Below the pieces are notes generated by a model. The model was not told the origin of the DNA and did not search any database. It was given only the letters and a program-made list of their open reading frames with translations. A program made the translations under genes and the position numbers. Positions 38,701-45,026 of a DNA stretch of 64,000 nt are shown here, one piece after another. The stretch covers positions 372,001 through 436,000 of the forward strand of contig NZ_MTSE01000002.1 in NCBI RefSeq assembly GCF_002154225.1, in the 5' to 3' direction. This DNA comes from Hymenobacter crusticola. GTDB taxonomy: Bacteria; Bacteroidota; Bacteroidia; Cytophagales; Hymenobacteraceae. How positions within the stretch are numbered: the first letter of the stretch is position 1; each line of letters opens with the position of its first letter.

Positions 38701-38922
38701 CAATACCAAGGGGGGCTAGGATACTATGAGAGCCCGCGTGATGCCGCTACCAACTTTTTTATTAGCTACTTTCCTAAAGGCACATACACTTTCGAGTACC
38801 GTCTGCGCGCTTCGCAGAGCGGTAATTTCTCGGGTGGTCTTTCGCAGTTGCAATGTCTCTACGCGCCAGAGTTCACGACTCACTCCGCCGGCACACGCCT
38901 ACAAATTGTGCCTCAGCCTTAG
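32749..38922 (+). CDS. Very large bacterial alpha-2-macroglobulin with CSEQ thioester motif
   Basis: 2057 residues. A signal peptide (1-21) without a lipobox cysteine is followed by a long helical region (about 25-380), macroglobulin domains (MG2-type TDRAIYRPGQTVYFKG near 600), the A2M core (FQETAFWRPDLRTNAKGEIVLEF near 1265), and a thioester domain with YPYECSEQLFSQ; C1508 to Q1511 fit the CxEQ motif that forms an internal Cys-Gln thioester. Alpha-helical toroid segments and a C-terminal receptor-like domain follow. Bacterial A2Ms are thought to trap proteases in the periplasm or at the surface. The usual partner pbpC is not adjacent. Size is at the high end for bacteria; the frame is intact. 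Confidence 0.92.
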   Translation: MRPLLLLCFLLLLLFNTSSSAPTSPATPDPKKWKQIDALLAKDRTVMAAELVEEIYQGARRRQDAPEYLRALLYKLRLLEAKQENADEKAIALVEADVKTAKFPARPILHSLLAQLYANYYQQHRYQLYDRTRVAAADSADLATWDAARLGSAIVRHYQASVADEPQRQRKLWLKDLGYAIRGGDTEGRALRPTLYDVLVHRAIDGLGNDEYYITSPAAQFRLANPALLAPAAEFARLALQAPPADSLNGQFHALRLLQQLTAFRLTEASNLAALADVDLKRLAFVQQHAAFANKDSLYRMALAREAEHYKEVPISTMFLVEEANSLPQSQPMKGRELALEAEKRFPKSRGAQQARALRQRIETEELSFTTEEVVLPNQPWLLMLNVRNVTRLYAKAYRVSTAQALRQNGRQLGPDFVKTYARALAATPAATWTLAVTVPQDYNNHTVQQAGPALPLGHYVVVLSTAEQNPLKVQQEGATAYAQLTVSELSQVQRSAATGIGASVLVLHRQSGKPLAGVGVLPYYRYYLDPLRAAKAQVTDATGQAQILEANTSDQLAFTTVLLSSGSDSLLVPNRGYYGFPLPRQQPERAQYRVFLFTDRAIYRPGQTVYFKGILTETRDGKSQLLSEKPMSVQLMDVNRQTVQTLTFRTSDFGSFHGSVVLPTSLLNGEMTLQTDFGSLFFSVEDYKRPTFQVAFEPMKGQPALGKAVTMQGKATAYAGQPMDGARVQYRVVRRTMWPLYQSSLGSQLTSRFYPHSQAEVEIVNGTTQTAADGSFLVSFTAQADTTASKNKGWGPSYFFEVTADVTDVAGETHTGQQHFSLGASTLSLQLTIPSLLNQEHIPALLLLSTNGAAQPTPARGQLHLYHLTPPARSWRPRLWEQPEREALSPEEFKRQFPRDAYAHEDDESKWPRTLVLTQDFDTEKSIRLTTLSAALQQQPPGWYVLEATTIEAGQPIKTEQAFTLYAPTATTLPVPTPSWFVSLQDSVTPGESARFLVGSSEAGTQVLVEVEAKGKPLMQEWITLAAGEQRLVAVPVAAELNDTQLYIHATQVRDNRLYTHSATVQVARPAEPLALSIDTFRDKLQPGQKETWRITIHNALGKAAEAELLATLYDKSLDAFRTPQFQDFAFPSTYYPAVFNWLGSFNTEASAALSRFSPAFEPLETVFYPGLNLWGYRELGPGVEPVKEVVETKIPTTPGPTTVRIRGTNTLAKAAPMAAQLDEMQAGGYGSQQRQEIAGSVATTSGGQQTDLSLVQARQNFQETAFWRPDLRTNAKGEIVLEFQMPEAVTRWQLLALAHDKQLHSGLLRRELVTQKQLQVTPNAPRFFREGDQLRFTAKVSNLTAQPLGGTAQLFLLDARTQQPLESKVLKGQAQQKFTLGANQSDALSWDLAIPETADGEVPLEAITYRVVAQTEPAKKRKAKNQQIFSDGEENTLPVLPNRLLVTEALPLSVIGPNTRTFELKKLTSTTSPTRRNYSLTLEMSQNPAWYAVQALPYLMEYPYECSEQLFSQLYANVLAAKILQSNPRIKPVLAEWKRAAQSGNKQALASKLEQNQELKNLLLQETPWVRDAQTDTERMRRLGELFDASRLQAETTKALAKLAQLQQPSGAFPWFEKMPADRYITQLVVAGLGKLQKLGAFDATQNEQAKNILRNALGYLDAQLQQEYDRLRREKGVNVKANHLSDVQIQALYARSFWVGQPVAKSAQLALAYYQQQAATYWNEQTRYLQAQLALALHRQKSQNAAVQDIMAALRDNALHDPDLGMYWKEVRGGYYWREAPTETQATLIEAFDEVVNDQKAVDEMKLWLLRQKQTQNWPSTRATADACYALLLRGSDWLQPSQPTEVRLGEKLVQPSALEAGTGYSKTTFSAAEIKSTQGQVSIKKPDAGLAWGALYWQYFEQLDKLTPAATSLQLERQLFREQRTTGGPVLEKLAPNAPLRVGDVLVVRLVFRSDRDLEYVHLKDQRAAGLELINQVSGYQYQGGLGYYESPRDAATNFFISYFPKGTYTFEYRLRASQSGNFSGGLSQLQCLYAPEFTTHSAGTRLQIVPQP

Positions 38923-39008
38923 CGAGTGGTTCACAAGTAAAGTAGGAAATGGCTCTGGCAGTAGAATTTATACTGCTAAGTAGCAGCCTTCTAAAATGAA
39001 TGGGTAAC

Positions 39009-39038
39009 TTGGCCCCACTAGCCTAGGTCATAATTTTG
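39009..39038 (+). promoter_or_regulatory. Bacteroidota-type promoter (TTG N19 TAATTTTG)
   Basis: A -33 TTG at 39009-39011 and a -7 box TAATTTTG at 39031-39038 are separated by 19 bp, matching the TTG/TAnnTTTG consensus. Transcription would start near 39045, giving a leader of about 110 nt before the 39156 gene. Confidence 0.6.
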
Positions 39039-39051
39039 CACGTGTGCAAAA
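39034..39051. promoter_or_regulatory. Palindromic candidate operator overlapping the -7 box
   Basis: TTTTGCAC GT GTGCAAAA: two perfect 8-bp half-sites with a 2-bp centre, lying on the -7 box and likely start site. Such a position suits a repressor; the binding protein is unknown. Confidence 0.5.
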
Positions 39052-39155
39052 TGGTCTAACAGAGGGCTGGCAGGCTTTTCGTTAGGCGCACGAAATAGAG
39101 AAGGTTGTCGCGGCAAGGCTTGCGACTTACCTTTACTGATTCATAGTATGATGGA

Positions 39156-39629
39156 ATGATGCAGAAACGTAAGATCTATGTCCTGGCCGGCTTGCTGCTT
39201 TGTAGCGTTTCGGCTTTTGCTCAGAGTGGAAAGAAGTCGGTTGCCGTTGACCGCAAAAATCAAACGGCATTGCCCGTTCGGGCCGTGTTGCCGGGGGAAG
39301 AAAACCTTTCCGCACAGGAGCGCGCCGAGCGTGATTTTCTGATGCCTACGCGCCGCAAGAAGACCGCCGAGAAGGTAGAAGAAGCACAGCAAGCAGCCGT
39401 TGAGGTAACTGCCCGAAACCTAGAAGCGGCCGAGGCTACTGTAGCAGCCGAGGAGGCAGTCGAGCCAGCTGTTAAAGCTGCGCCGCGTGCGCGTCATCGC
39501 ACGTCGCACCGGCGTAGTAGCTCGCATCGTAGCTCGACGCACTCAACTAAGCGCAAAACAACCAGCAAGTCAGGCTCTTCTAAATCGAAACACGTAACGA
39601 AGAAACCGGCCAGCAAGCGTCGGCGCTAA
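39156..39629 (+). CDS. Small secreted protein with a basic Ser/Arg/Lys/His-rich tail
   Basis: 157 residues. Signal peptide about 1-22 (ending AFAQ); ATG 39159 is an equally good start. The middle (60-105) is rich in Ala and Glu, and the last 50 residues (RARHRTSHRRSSSHRSSTHSTKRKTTSKSG...) are strongly basic and disordered, suited to binding nucleic acid or acidic surface polymer. No domain is recognised. It is preceded by a promoter with an overlapping palindrome and ends at a 20-bp hairpin. Confidence 0.7.
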   Translation: MMQKRKIYVLAGLLLCSVSAFAQSGKKSVAVDRKNQTALPVRAVLPGEENLSAQERAERDFLMPTRRKKTAEKVEEAQQAAVEVTARNLEAAEATVAAEEAVEPAVKAAPRARHRTSHRRSSSHRSSTHSTKRKTTSKSGSSKSKHVTKKPASKRRR

Positions 39630-39640
39630 AAGACATACAG

Positions 39641-39682
39641 GATAAAAGAAAAGGAGAGCCATGGCTCTCCTTTTCTTTTATC
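39641..39682. terminator. 20-bp perfect bidirectional hairpin terminator
   Basis: Arms 39641-39660 and 39663-39682 are perfectly complementary with a 2-nt centre (AT), lying between converging genes; the purine/pyrimidine-rich arms supply a T-rich tail on both strands. Confidence 0.8.
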
Positions 39683-39713
39683 CTCATACGTGTGTAGTGC
39701 CTACCTAGCTTCC

Positions 39714-40049
39714 TTAAGCCATCTGCGGCATTAGCCGCACCACCAATCCATCGAGGCGAGGCGTGATACGAATTTGACACGAAAGCCGGCTCCCGTCGCT
39801 TAGAATGGGTAGGCTTTCGAGCATATACATTTCATCATCGCTGGGCTCATCGAGGGCCGGACCCGCCAGCACTTCCACGTGGCAGGTACCACACAGCGCC
39901 ATTCCGCCGCACGTGGCCTGAATATCGTAGCCGCTGGCTTTTAGGGCTTCCATCAAACTCAGGCCCATATCGGTAGGCGCAATGATTTCGCGGCGCTGGC
40001 CAGGAGCTTCCTCCACGTATACGCGCACGTCCAGGTTATCTGCACTCAT
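39714..40049 (-). CDS. 2Fe-2S ferredoxin (adrenodoxin type)
   Basis: 111 residues. The cluster ligands follow the vertebrate/bacterial adrenodoxin pattern: C in ATCGGMALCGTCHVEVL (Cys-x5-Cys-x2-Cys) and a fourth Cys in RLSCQIRI about 37 residues later. It carries single electrons, most likely from the ferredoxin-NADP reductase encoded just upstream (40157-41173), to an unknown acceptor. The two genes are separated by about 107 bp that hold a striking inverted repeat. Confidence 0.92.
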   Translation of the reverse strand: MSADNLDVRVYVEEAPGQRREIIAPTDMGLSLMEALKASGYDIQATCGGMALCGTCHVEVLAGPALDEPSDDEMYMLESLPILSDGSRLSCQIRITPRLDGLVVRLMPQMA

Positions 40050-40079
40050 AGTGAAGTGGTTAGCTTGTAAGAGCTAGCT

Positions 40080-40145
40080 TTTTGGTTGCTAGCTGCTACG
40101 CTTTTCTGAAAATTTCAAGACAAAGCTAACAGCTAGCAACCAAAA
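40080..40145. repeat. Inverted repeat between the reductase and ferredoxin genes
   Basis: Perfect 16-bp arms (40080-40095 and 40130-40145) with a 34-bp spacer. In RNA it would form a hairpin between the two co-directional genes and could tune ferredoxin expression by attenuation or processing. A CAAAGCTA (minus TAGCTTTG) box at 40121-40128 in the spacer could be a ferredoxin promoter. Confidence 0.6.
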
Positions 40146-40156
40146 GCGAATAGCTT

Positions 40157-41173
40157 TTACAAAGTAGGTACCCCGTTGACGGTCGTATACTTAAGCACGT
40201 ACTTCTTGTCGGGGAAGATGTGCTTGTAAGCGCCCTGTGCCATCAGCGCCGCTTCATGGAAGCCACACAGAATGAGCTTGAGCTTGCCCGGGTACGTGTT
40301 GATGTCGCCAATGGCGTACACACCCGGAATAGAGGTGGAGTAATCCATGGTGTTCACTTTCACCGCGCTGTCCTCAATCTCCAATCCCCATTCCCCGATC
40401 GGACCTAGCTTTGGCGTGAGGCCAAACAGCGGAACAAAGGCATCGACTGATACCTGCTCCGGCGTGCCATCGTTGCCCGTGATGGTCACATATTCCAGCG
40501 TACCGTCGCCGTGCACGTGCGTCACGTTCGACGACAATACCAACCGGGCCCGGCCGGCATCGTGCAACGCCTTCACTTTCTCGGCAGAGTCGGCTGCGCC
40601 GCGGAAGGTAGTGCCCCGGTGTACCAGCGTCACTTCTTTGGCCACGTCAGCCAAGAAGATGGTCCAGTCGAGAGCAGAGTCGCCGCCACCAGCAATAACC
40701 AAGCGCTTGTCGCGGAAGTGCTCAGGGTCGCGCACCATGTAGTGCACACCTTTGCCACCTTCATAGTTTTCCAAGTTTTCAATGGCTGGCTTGCGCGGCT
40801 CGAAAGAACCTAGCCCACCTGCAATAGCAATGGCCTTGCAATGAATCTCGGTGCCATCGGTCGTCGTGAGTTGGAAAGAGCCATCTTCCAGCTTATCGAA
40901 CTTCTCAACTCGTTCGCCCAAGGTGAACGTGGGGTGGAAGGGTTCGATCTGGCGCATCAAGTTCTGCACCAAGTCGCCGGCCAATACTTCGGGGTAGCCG
41001 GGAATATCATAGATAGGTTTCTTCGGATAAATTTCCGACAACTGCCCGCCTACTTGCGGCAAGGCATCTACTACGTGGCAGCGCAACTTCAACAAGCCCG
41101 CCTCAAACACGGCAAATAGCCCGACTGGGCCCGCCCCGATAATACAGATATCGGTGGAAATGGTATTGGTCAT
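40157..41173 (-). CDS. Ferredoxin--NADP reductase (thioredoxin-reductase-like type)
   Basis: 338 residues. FAD-binding GAGPVG at about 13-18 near the N-terminus, the NADPH-binding GGGDSALDW in the second nucleotide fold, and GVYAIGDIN near the C-terminus. The CxxC redox pair of thioredoxin reductase is absent, and the segment LPQVGGQLSEIYPKKPIYDIPGYP matches the TrxR-like FNR group. It transfers electrons between NADPH and ferredoxin; a ferredoxin gene follows downstream, supporting the pair. An upstream TATCTTTG box (41326-41333, minus) could be its promoter. Confidence 0.9.
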   Translation of the reverse strand: MTNTISTDICIIGAGPVGLFAVFEAGLLKLRCHVVDALPQVGGQLSEIYPKKPIYDIPGYPEVLAGDLVQNLMRQIEPFHPTFTLGERVEKFDKLEDGSFQLTTTDGTEIHCKAIAIAGGLGSFEPRKPAIENLENYEGGKGVHYMVRDPEHFRDKRLVIAGGGDSALDWTIFLADVAKEVTLVHRGTTFRGAADSAEKVKALHDAGRARLVLSSNVTHVHGDGTLEYVTITGNDGTPEQVSVDAFVPLFGLTPKLGPIGEWGLEIEDSAVKVNTMDYSTSIPGVYAIGDINTYPGKLKLILCGFHEAALMAQGAYKHIFPDKKYVLKYTTVNGVPTL

Positions 41174-41630
41174 GAATTAAACAGCGAATACAAATGAATG
41201 GCTAACGCCCAGAAGTTTAACAATTAAACCACCGAAATCGTTGGCCAAGCCCATCAAAAGTACCGAGTAATTAGCTTGAAAATTCAGCTAAATCGATATC
41301 AGTCTAGGTGCCTGCTAAGGCGCCGCAAAGATAGAAGCCCGAGCACGTAATTCATAATAAGTCTAAATTACTAAACTGTAAATCCGTCGGCTTATGTGCA
41401 TAATAAGATACTGCACTAATTAAAACAGATTACTAGCTAGGTTCCAATGAAGCGGAAAGCCTCAACCGCTAGCGTTATTATGATGATTGGTGGCTATTAC
41501 TCGGCCTAGCTGCAGTAAGCCTCACTGTTTGAAAGGCGCAAGGCCAAAAATGGAACAGGTCAGCTAACGCTACTTAACCAAGAACTGCAGCAAAATGAAA
41601 AAGGCCCTCAGCAAGTTGCTTAGGGCCTTT
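41174..41630. other. Intergenic region upstream of the ferredoxin reductase gene
   Basis: About 457 bp with no gene, AT-rich at 41340-41440. It holds a minus-strand TATCTTTG box (41326-41333) that could drive the reductase with a leader of about 145 nt, and the tRNA terminator at its right end. Nothing else recognised. Confidence 0.45.
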
Positions 41631-41631
41631 T
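41599..41631 (-). terminator. Terminator downstream of tRNA-Arg
   Basis: 10-bp stem (arms 41599-41608 and 41622-41631) with an inner AGC/GCT pairing; on the minus strand it ends in a T-run directly after the tRNA 3' end. Confidence 0.75.
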
Positions 41632-41633
41632 GG

Positions 41634-41707
41634 TGGTCACGTAGGGAGTCGAACCCCAAACCTCCTGGTTCGTAGCCAGGTGCTCTATCCAGTTGAGCTA
41701 CGTGACC
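41634..41707 (-). tRNA. tRNA-Arg (anticodon ACG)
   Basis: Cloverleaf read on the minus strand: acceptor GGTCACG pairs with CGTGACC, D-arm AGCTCAACTGGATAGAGC, anticodon stem CCTGG/CCAGG with loop CTACGAA (anticodon ACG, A34 presumably edited to inosine to read CGU/CGC/CGA), T-arm with GGTTCGACTCC. The discriminator is A and CCA is encoded (complement of 41631-41633). Confidence 0.95.
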
Positions 41708-41726
41708 GTTTCCGTGTTTGTGGGTG

Positions 41727-41754
41727 CAAAGATAGGAGCTTATTTTTCAGTCAA
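41727..41754 (-). promoter_or_regulatory. Promoter of tRNA-Arg (TTG N17 TATCTTTG)
   Basis: Minus strand: -33 TTG (complement of 41752-41754), 17-bp spacer, -7 box TATCTTTG (41727-41734), about 20 bp before the tRNA 5' end. This is the cleanest promoter in the window. Confidence 0.7.
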
Positions 41755-41815
41755 GCAAGCCCTCGCTAAGTATTTCTCTAAAAAAGGAATTCAAATTCAC
41801 GCAAGCCACTGATAG

Positions 41816-42538
41816 TCAGTCTAAGTTTTTTACACGATTTTCAGCTCCTTTGCTCAACGCGCGCTTTAGAGCCCGGTTGATAAGGTAGTACAGCCCAAAA
41901 AGTGACACCATTACCAGCACCAACACCAGCAACTTGCCAGTGGGGCCAGAATCAGGGTCGCGCACGAGGGCTAGCACGTCGTGGGCTTTGGTGCCCAGCC
42001 AGTAGAAAAATAGACTGCGCGGCAGCATTCCTACTACCGAAGCTAGCAGAAAGCGTAACCGATCGACGCGTAGCACGGCCAGCACAAACGTCATCAAAGC
42101 AAAAGGCGTTACTGGCGAAATGCGCGTGAGAAAGATGAGTTGCCAGCTATCCGTCTTTAGCTCGTTCATTACGGCATCTATTTTTGGGAAGTGATGGAGG
42201 AAGCTGGTCATCTTACCATGGTCGAGGGAAGATGCTACTTGGTAGCCAATGAGGGCAGCTAACGCGTAAGCTACGAGCATGCCCGGCGCACCTGCCCACC
42301 CAAAGTAAAAACCCGTAATCAGCACGGCCACAGTGGTTGGCATGAGGGCAAACGTCATTAGAAACGCCAACACCACGAAATAAAGTAGGCTTTCGCCGAG
42401 GGTAAGGTCTTGCAGTAAAGTTGGGGAGCGGTACAGAACATAGCTGACCAACGAAACGCCAATCAGCGGCATGCCCGAGAGGAAAACCATGGACAGCAGT
42501 GTAGACGCGTTTTTTTGGATGAGCTCTTTGAATAGCAT
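41816..42538 (-). CDS. TVP38/TMEM64-family (VTT domain) membrane protein
   Basis: 240 residues with about five or six membrane segments. The VTT/SNARE-assoc domain shows in FALMPTTVAVLITGFYFGWAGAPGMLVAYALAALIGYQVA, FLTRISPVTPFALMTFVLAVLRV and LASVVGMLPRSLFFYWLGTKA. Related DedA/VTT proteins include lipid scramblases and small-molecule transporters; a specific role cannot be given. It lies 69 bp downstream of the DUF2167 gene but a terminator stands between them. Confidence 0.88.
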   Translation of the reverse strand: MLFKELIQKNASTLLSMVFLSGMPLIGVSLVSYVLYRSPTLLQDLTLGESLLYFVVLAFLMTFALMPTTVAVLITGFYFGWAGAPGMLVAYALAALIGYQVASSLDHGKMTSFLHHFPKIDAVMNELKTDSWQLIFLTRISPVTPFALMTFVLAVLRVDRLRFLLASVVGMLPRSLFFYWLGTKAHDVLALVRDPDSGPTGKLLVLVLVMVSLFGLYYLINRALKRALSKGAENRVKNLD

Positions 42539-42551
42539 AGGCGGAAATAAA

Positions 42552-42579
42552 TCGGGCCGACTGGTGTCAGTCGGCCCGA
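42552..42579 (-). terminator. Terminator between the DUF2167 and TVP38 genes
   Basis: 12-bp perfect GC-rich stem (arms 42552-42563 and 42568-42579, loop GTGT) followed on the minus strand by TTTATTT. It may reduce read-through into the TVP38 gene. Confidence 0.75.
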
Positions 42580-42607
42580 AGCTAAAACGAAAATATCAGG
42601 CAAATGG

Positions 42608-43582
42608 CTACACTTGCTGTTCAGTTTCGCTTGCAGCGTCTGTCTCAAGGGCAAGCTGCTCGGTAGAAGTAGCCTTCCCGCCGAAAAACTTGCGGATGGC
42701 AGAAACACCCGCGGCCAACAGACCTAGGATCACCTTCCAGAACTTGAGTAGCGTGATCAAAATGACTTTGCCAAACTTCAGGATAATAGCGAAAAAGCCC
42801 ACTTTGGCAAGCACCTTGCCCGCTACCAAGCCCCCAATGGTGTAGGCGGCTACTTCGTCGATACCAGGGTTGAAATCGGCATAGCGTAAGCCTTTGGCAA
42901 AAGCCACACCGTCGATTACGGCCGGAATTTGCTGCTGAATTTCTGCTACTTGGTCGGGGGTGCCAACGGCATTCAGGATCAATACCCCTTTGCGACCTAG
43001 CAGCCGCAGGTTGTAGTTGAGCGTCCGCTCGGACCCCTCCCCAAACTGCAGTTCTTTCGCCCAGTGCAAGGCTTTTTTGTCTTTATCGTAGTAGGGCTTG
43101 GCGGCCCACCCAATAAGCTGCACGGTTTCGTAGCCTGCGGAGGTTCTTTCTTCGTTTGCCTCCGTCATATCGTCCCGCATTTCCTTGAGCAGGTCGTCGT
43201 AATTGATATCGTCGGCGTCGGTATCTTTTACGTAGCCCATGGGTTCGTATTCTATCACGAGAGCCCAGTTCTTTTCATCGAGCGGACCTTTGTGCAAGGG
43301 AAACAACATCCCCAGTGATTCGCCATTTGGATTGCCCCACCACTCGGTAAGCACGTGGCGGCTCTGGGTGGAGTCGAGGTAACGAAAGCCCTCCGGTACG
43401 TTGAGTTCTCCCACTCCGCCCGGCAGCTGAATACGACCTAGCTGGTAATGGAGCTTATTCTGGAGCGAGTCGATGACGAACTTGCGCCGGGTTTCCTGCT
43501 GTGGGGTCGGGGGTTCGGGCGTAGCAGCGTGCGCTGCCAGGCAGGCTAGAAAACTAATAAGGAAGAGAAGATGTTTTTTCAT
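42608..43582 (-). CDS. DUF2167 domain-containing membrane protein
   Basis: 324 residues from ATG 43582, which starts a clear signal peptide (MKKHLLFLISFLACLAAHA); an upstream ATG at 43633 is not signal-like. The DUF2167 part (about 25-260) includes LPGGVGELNVPEGFRYLD, VLTEWWGNP, LGMLFPLHKGPLDEKNWALVIEYEPMGYVKDTDADDINYDDLLKEM and VQLIGWAAKPYYDKDKKALHWAKEL. One or two membrane helices lie at about 245-310. The family is widespread and of unknown function. Confidence 0.87.
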   Translation of the reverse strand: MKKHLLFLISFLACLAAHAATPEPPTPQQETRRKFVIDSLQNKLHYQLGRIQLPGGVGELNVPEGFRYLDSTQSRHVLTEWWGNPNGESLGMLFPLHKGPLDEKNWALVIEYEPMGYVKDTDADDINYDDLLKEMRDDMTEANEERTSAGYETVQLIGWAAKPYYDKDKKALHWAKELQFGEGSERTLNYNLRLLGRKGVLILNAVGTPDQVAEIQQQIPAVIDGVAFAKGLRYADFNPGIDEVAAYTIGGLVAGKVLAKVGFFAIILKFGKVILITLLKFWKVILGLLAAGVSAIRKFFGGKATSTEQLALETDAASETEQQV

Positions 43583-43685
43583 ATAAAATAAAAGGATTGA
43601 TGAAAATAGATTCAATGGCAAGTTACTAAGCAAAATATATAGTTGTATTAATATTTAGAACCGAGTAAAAGTATTTCAGGCCTTC

Positions 43686-43693
43686 TACCTTTG
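43686..43693 (+). promoter_or_regulatory. Possible -7 box (TACCTTTG) for the trans-sulfuration gene
   Basis: Exact TAnnTTTG match 33 bp before the start at 43726; no good TTG at -33. Confidence 0.35.
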
Positions 43694-43725
43694 GGCCTTC
43701 AACCTCCTCACGCTACTAGCCACCC

Positions 43726-44865
43726 ATGAAATTCGGTACCAAGACCATTCACGCTGGAGTACACCCTGACCCCACCACGGGGGCCATCATGACCCCGATC
43801 TACCAGACGTCTACCTATGTGCAACGCTCGCCCGGCGACCACAAAGGCTATGAATACTCTCGTACCCATAATCCAACCCGCACGCAACTGCAGAATGCCG
43901 TAGCAGCCCTGGAAAATGGCAAGCACGGCCTAGCTTTCGCTTCCGGCATGGCCGCCACCGACTGCGTAATCAAGATGCTCCGCCCCGGCGACGAGGTCAT
44001 TTCGACCAACGACCTGTACGGCGGAAGCTACCGGATCTTTACCAAGATATTTGAGCCGCTGGGCATTAAGTTTCACTTTGTGCCCATGCACGACATGGCC
44101 GCCGTGCGCGAGAAAGTAACGGAACGCACGAAGCTGATTTGGGTGGAAACGCCTACTAACCCGCTGCTCAACGTGATTGACATTGCGGCAGCTGCGGCCG
44201 TAGCCAAAGAAGCCGGCGCGCTGCTAGTGGTCGATAACACGTTTTCTACGCCGTATCTGCAAACGCCGCTTGACCTAGGTGCCGACATTGTGGTGCACTC
44301 GCTCACCAAGTACATGGGCGGCCACTCCGATGCCGTGATGGGCGCCCTTGTGGTGCAAGACGATGAACTGGCGCAACGCCTGGCTTTCCTGCAAAACGCC
44401 TCCGGTGGCACGCCTGGTCCCCAAGACTGCTTTCTAATTTTGCGGGGCCTCAAAACCTTACACATTCGCATGCAACGGCACTGCGAGAATGGTCGGGCTG
44501 TAGCCGAATTTCTCCGGCAGCACCCGAAAGTCGAAAAGGTGTACTGGCCAGGTTTTGCTGACCACCCGAACCACGAAGTAGCGGCCAAACAAATGCGCGA
44601 CTTTGGTGGCATGATTTCCTTCGTGCTGCAAGGCGACCGGAAAGAGGACGCCGTGGCGGTACTCGAGAAGTTTGAGCTATTTGCCTTAGCCGAGAGCCTA
44701 GGTGGCGTAGAAAGCCTCTGCGGCCACCCGGCTACTATGACCCATGCTAGCATTCCGGCGGAGGAGCGCCGCAAAGCGGGTCTATCCGACTCGCTTATTC
44801 GTCTGAGCGTCGGCATTGAAGACGTAGAAGACCTAATCGAGGATCTGCGACAGGCAATTGGCTGA
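43726..44865 (+). CDS. Cystathionine gamma-synthase/gamma-lyase-type PLP enzyme
   Basis: 379 residues of the Cys/Met metabolism PLP family. It starts FGTKTIHAGVHPDPTTGAI; the PLP-phosphate contact EYSRTHNPTR is at 43-52, the PLP-stacking segment FASGMAATD follows, and K195 in HSLTKYMGGHSD is the Schiff-base lysine. The C-terminus LAESLGGVESLCGHPATMTHAS and LIRLSVGIEDVEDLIEDL is typical. Cystathionine gamma-synthase joins homoserine ester and cysteine; gamma-lyase splits cystathionine. The sequence alone does not settle which. Monocistronic. Confidence 0.9.
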   Translation: MKFGTKTIHAGVHPDPTTGAIMTPIYQTSTYVQRSPGDHKGYEYSRTHNPTRTQLQNAVAALENGKHGLAFASGMAATDCVIKMLRPGDEVISTNDLYGGSYRIFTKIFEPLGIKFHFVPMHDMAAVREKVTERTKLIWVETPTNPLLNVIDIAAAAAVAKEAGALLVVDNTFSTPYLQTPLDLGADIVVHSLTKYMGGHSDAVMGALVVQDDELAQRLAFLQNASGGTPGPQDCFLILRGLKTLHIRMQRHCENGRAVAEFLRQHPKVEKVYWPGFADHPNHEVAAKQMRDFGGMISFVLQGDRKEDAVAVLEKFELFALAESLGGVESLCGHPATMTHASIPAEERRKAGLSDSLIRLSVGIEDVEDLIEDLRQAIG

Positions 44866-44910
44866 AAAGCTAGCTGCTGATAGATAGACGTTCAACGCAG
44901 CGTCCTCACA

Positions 44911-44945
44911 AAAAAGCCGTTTGGTATAAACCAAACGGCTTTTTT
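44911..44945 (+). terminator. Terminator after the trans-sulfuration gene
   Basis: 15-bp perfect stem (arms 44911-44925 and 44930-44944, loop ATAA) with A- and T-runs inside the arms. Confidence 0.88.
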
Positions 44946-45026
44946 GTGTTGGGTGTAAAGTAATTTCTGGGTTCGATCGTCAGCAGCATTGCGCTTTGTG
45001 CCTTCTCTCATTTTGCTGCCTAGCTC

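Noticed and set aside
44073..44816. 247-codon antisense frame inside the trans-sulfuration gene
   Set aside because: Composition is Ser/Arg-rich noise and the plus-strand gene is fully conserved in motif order.
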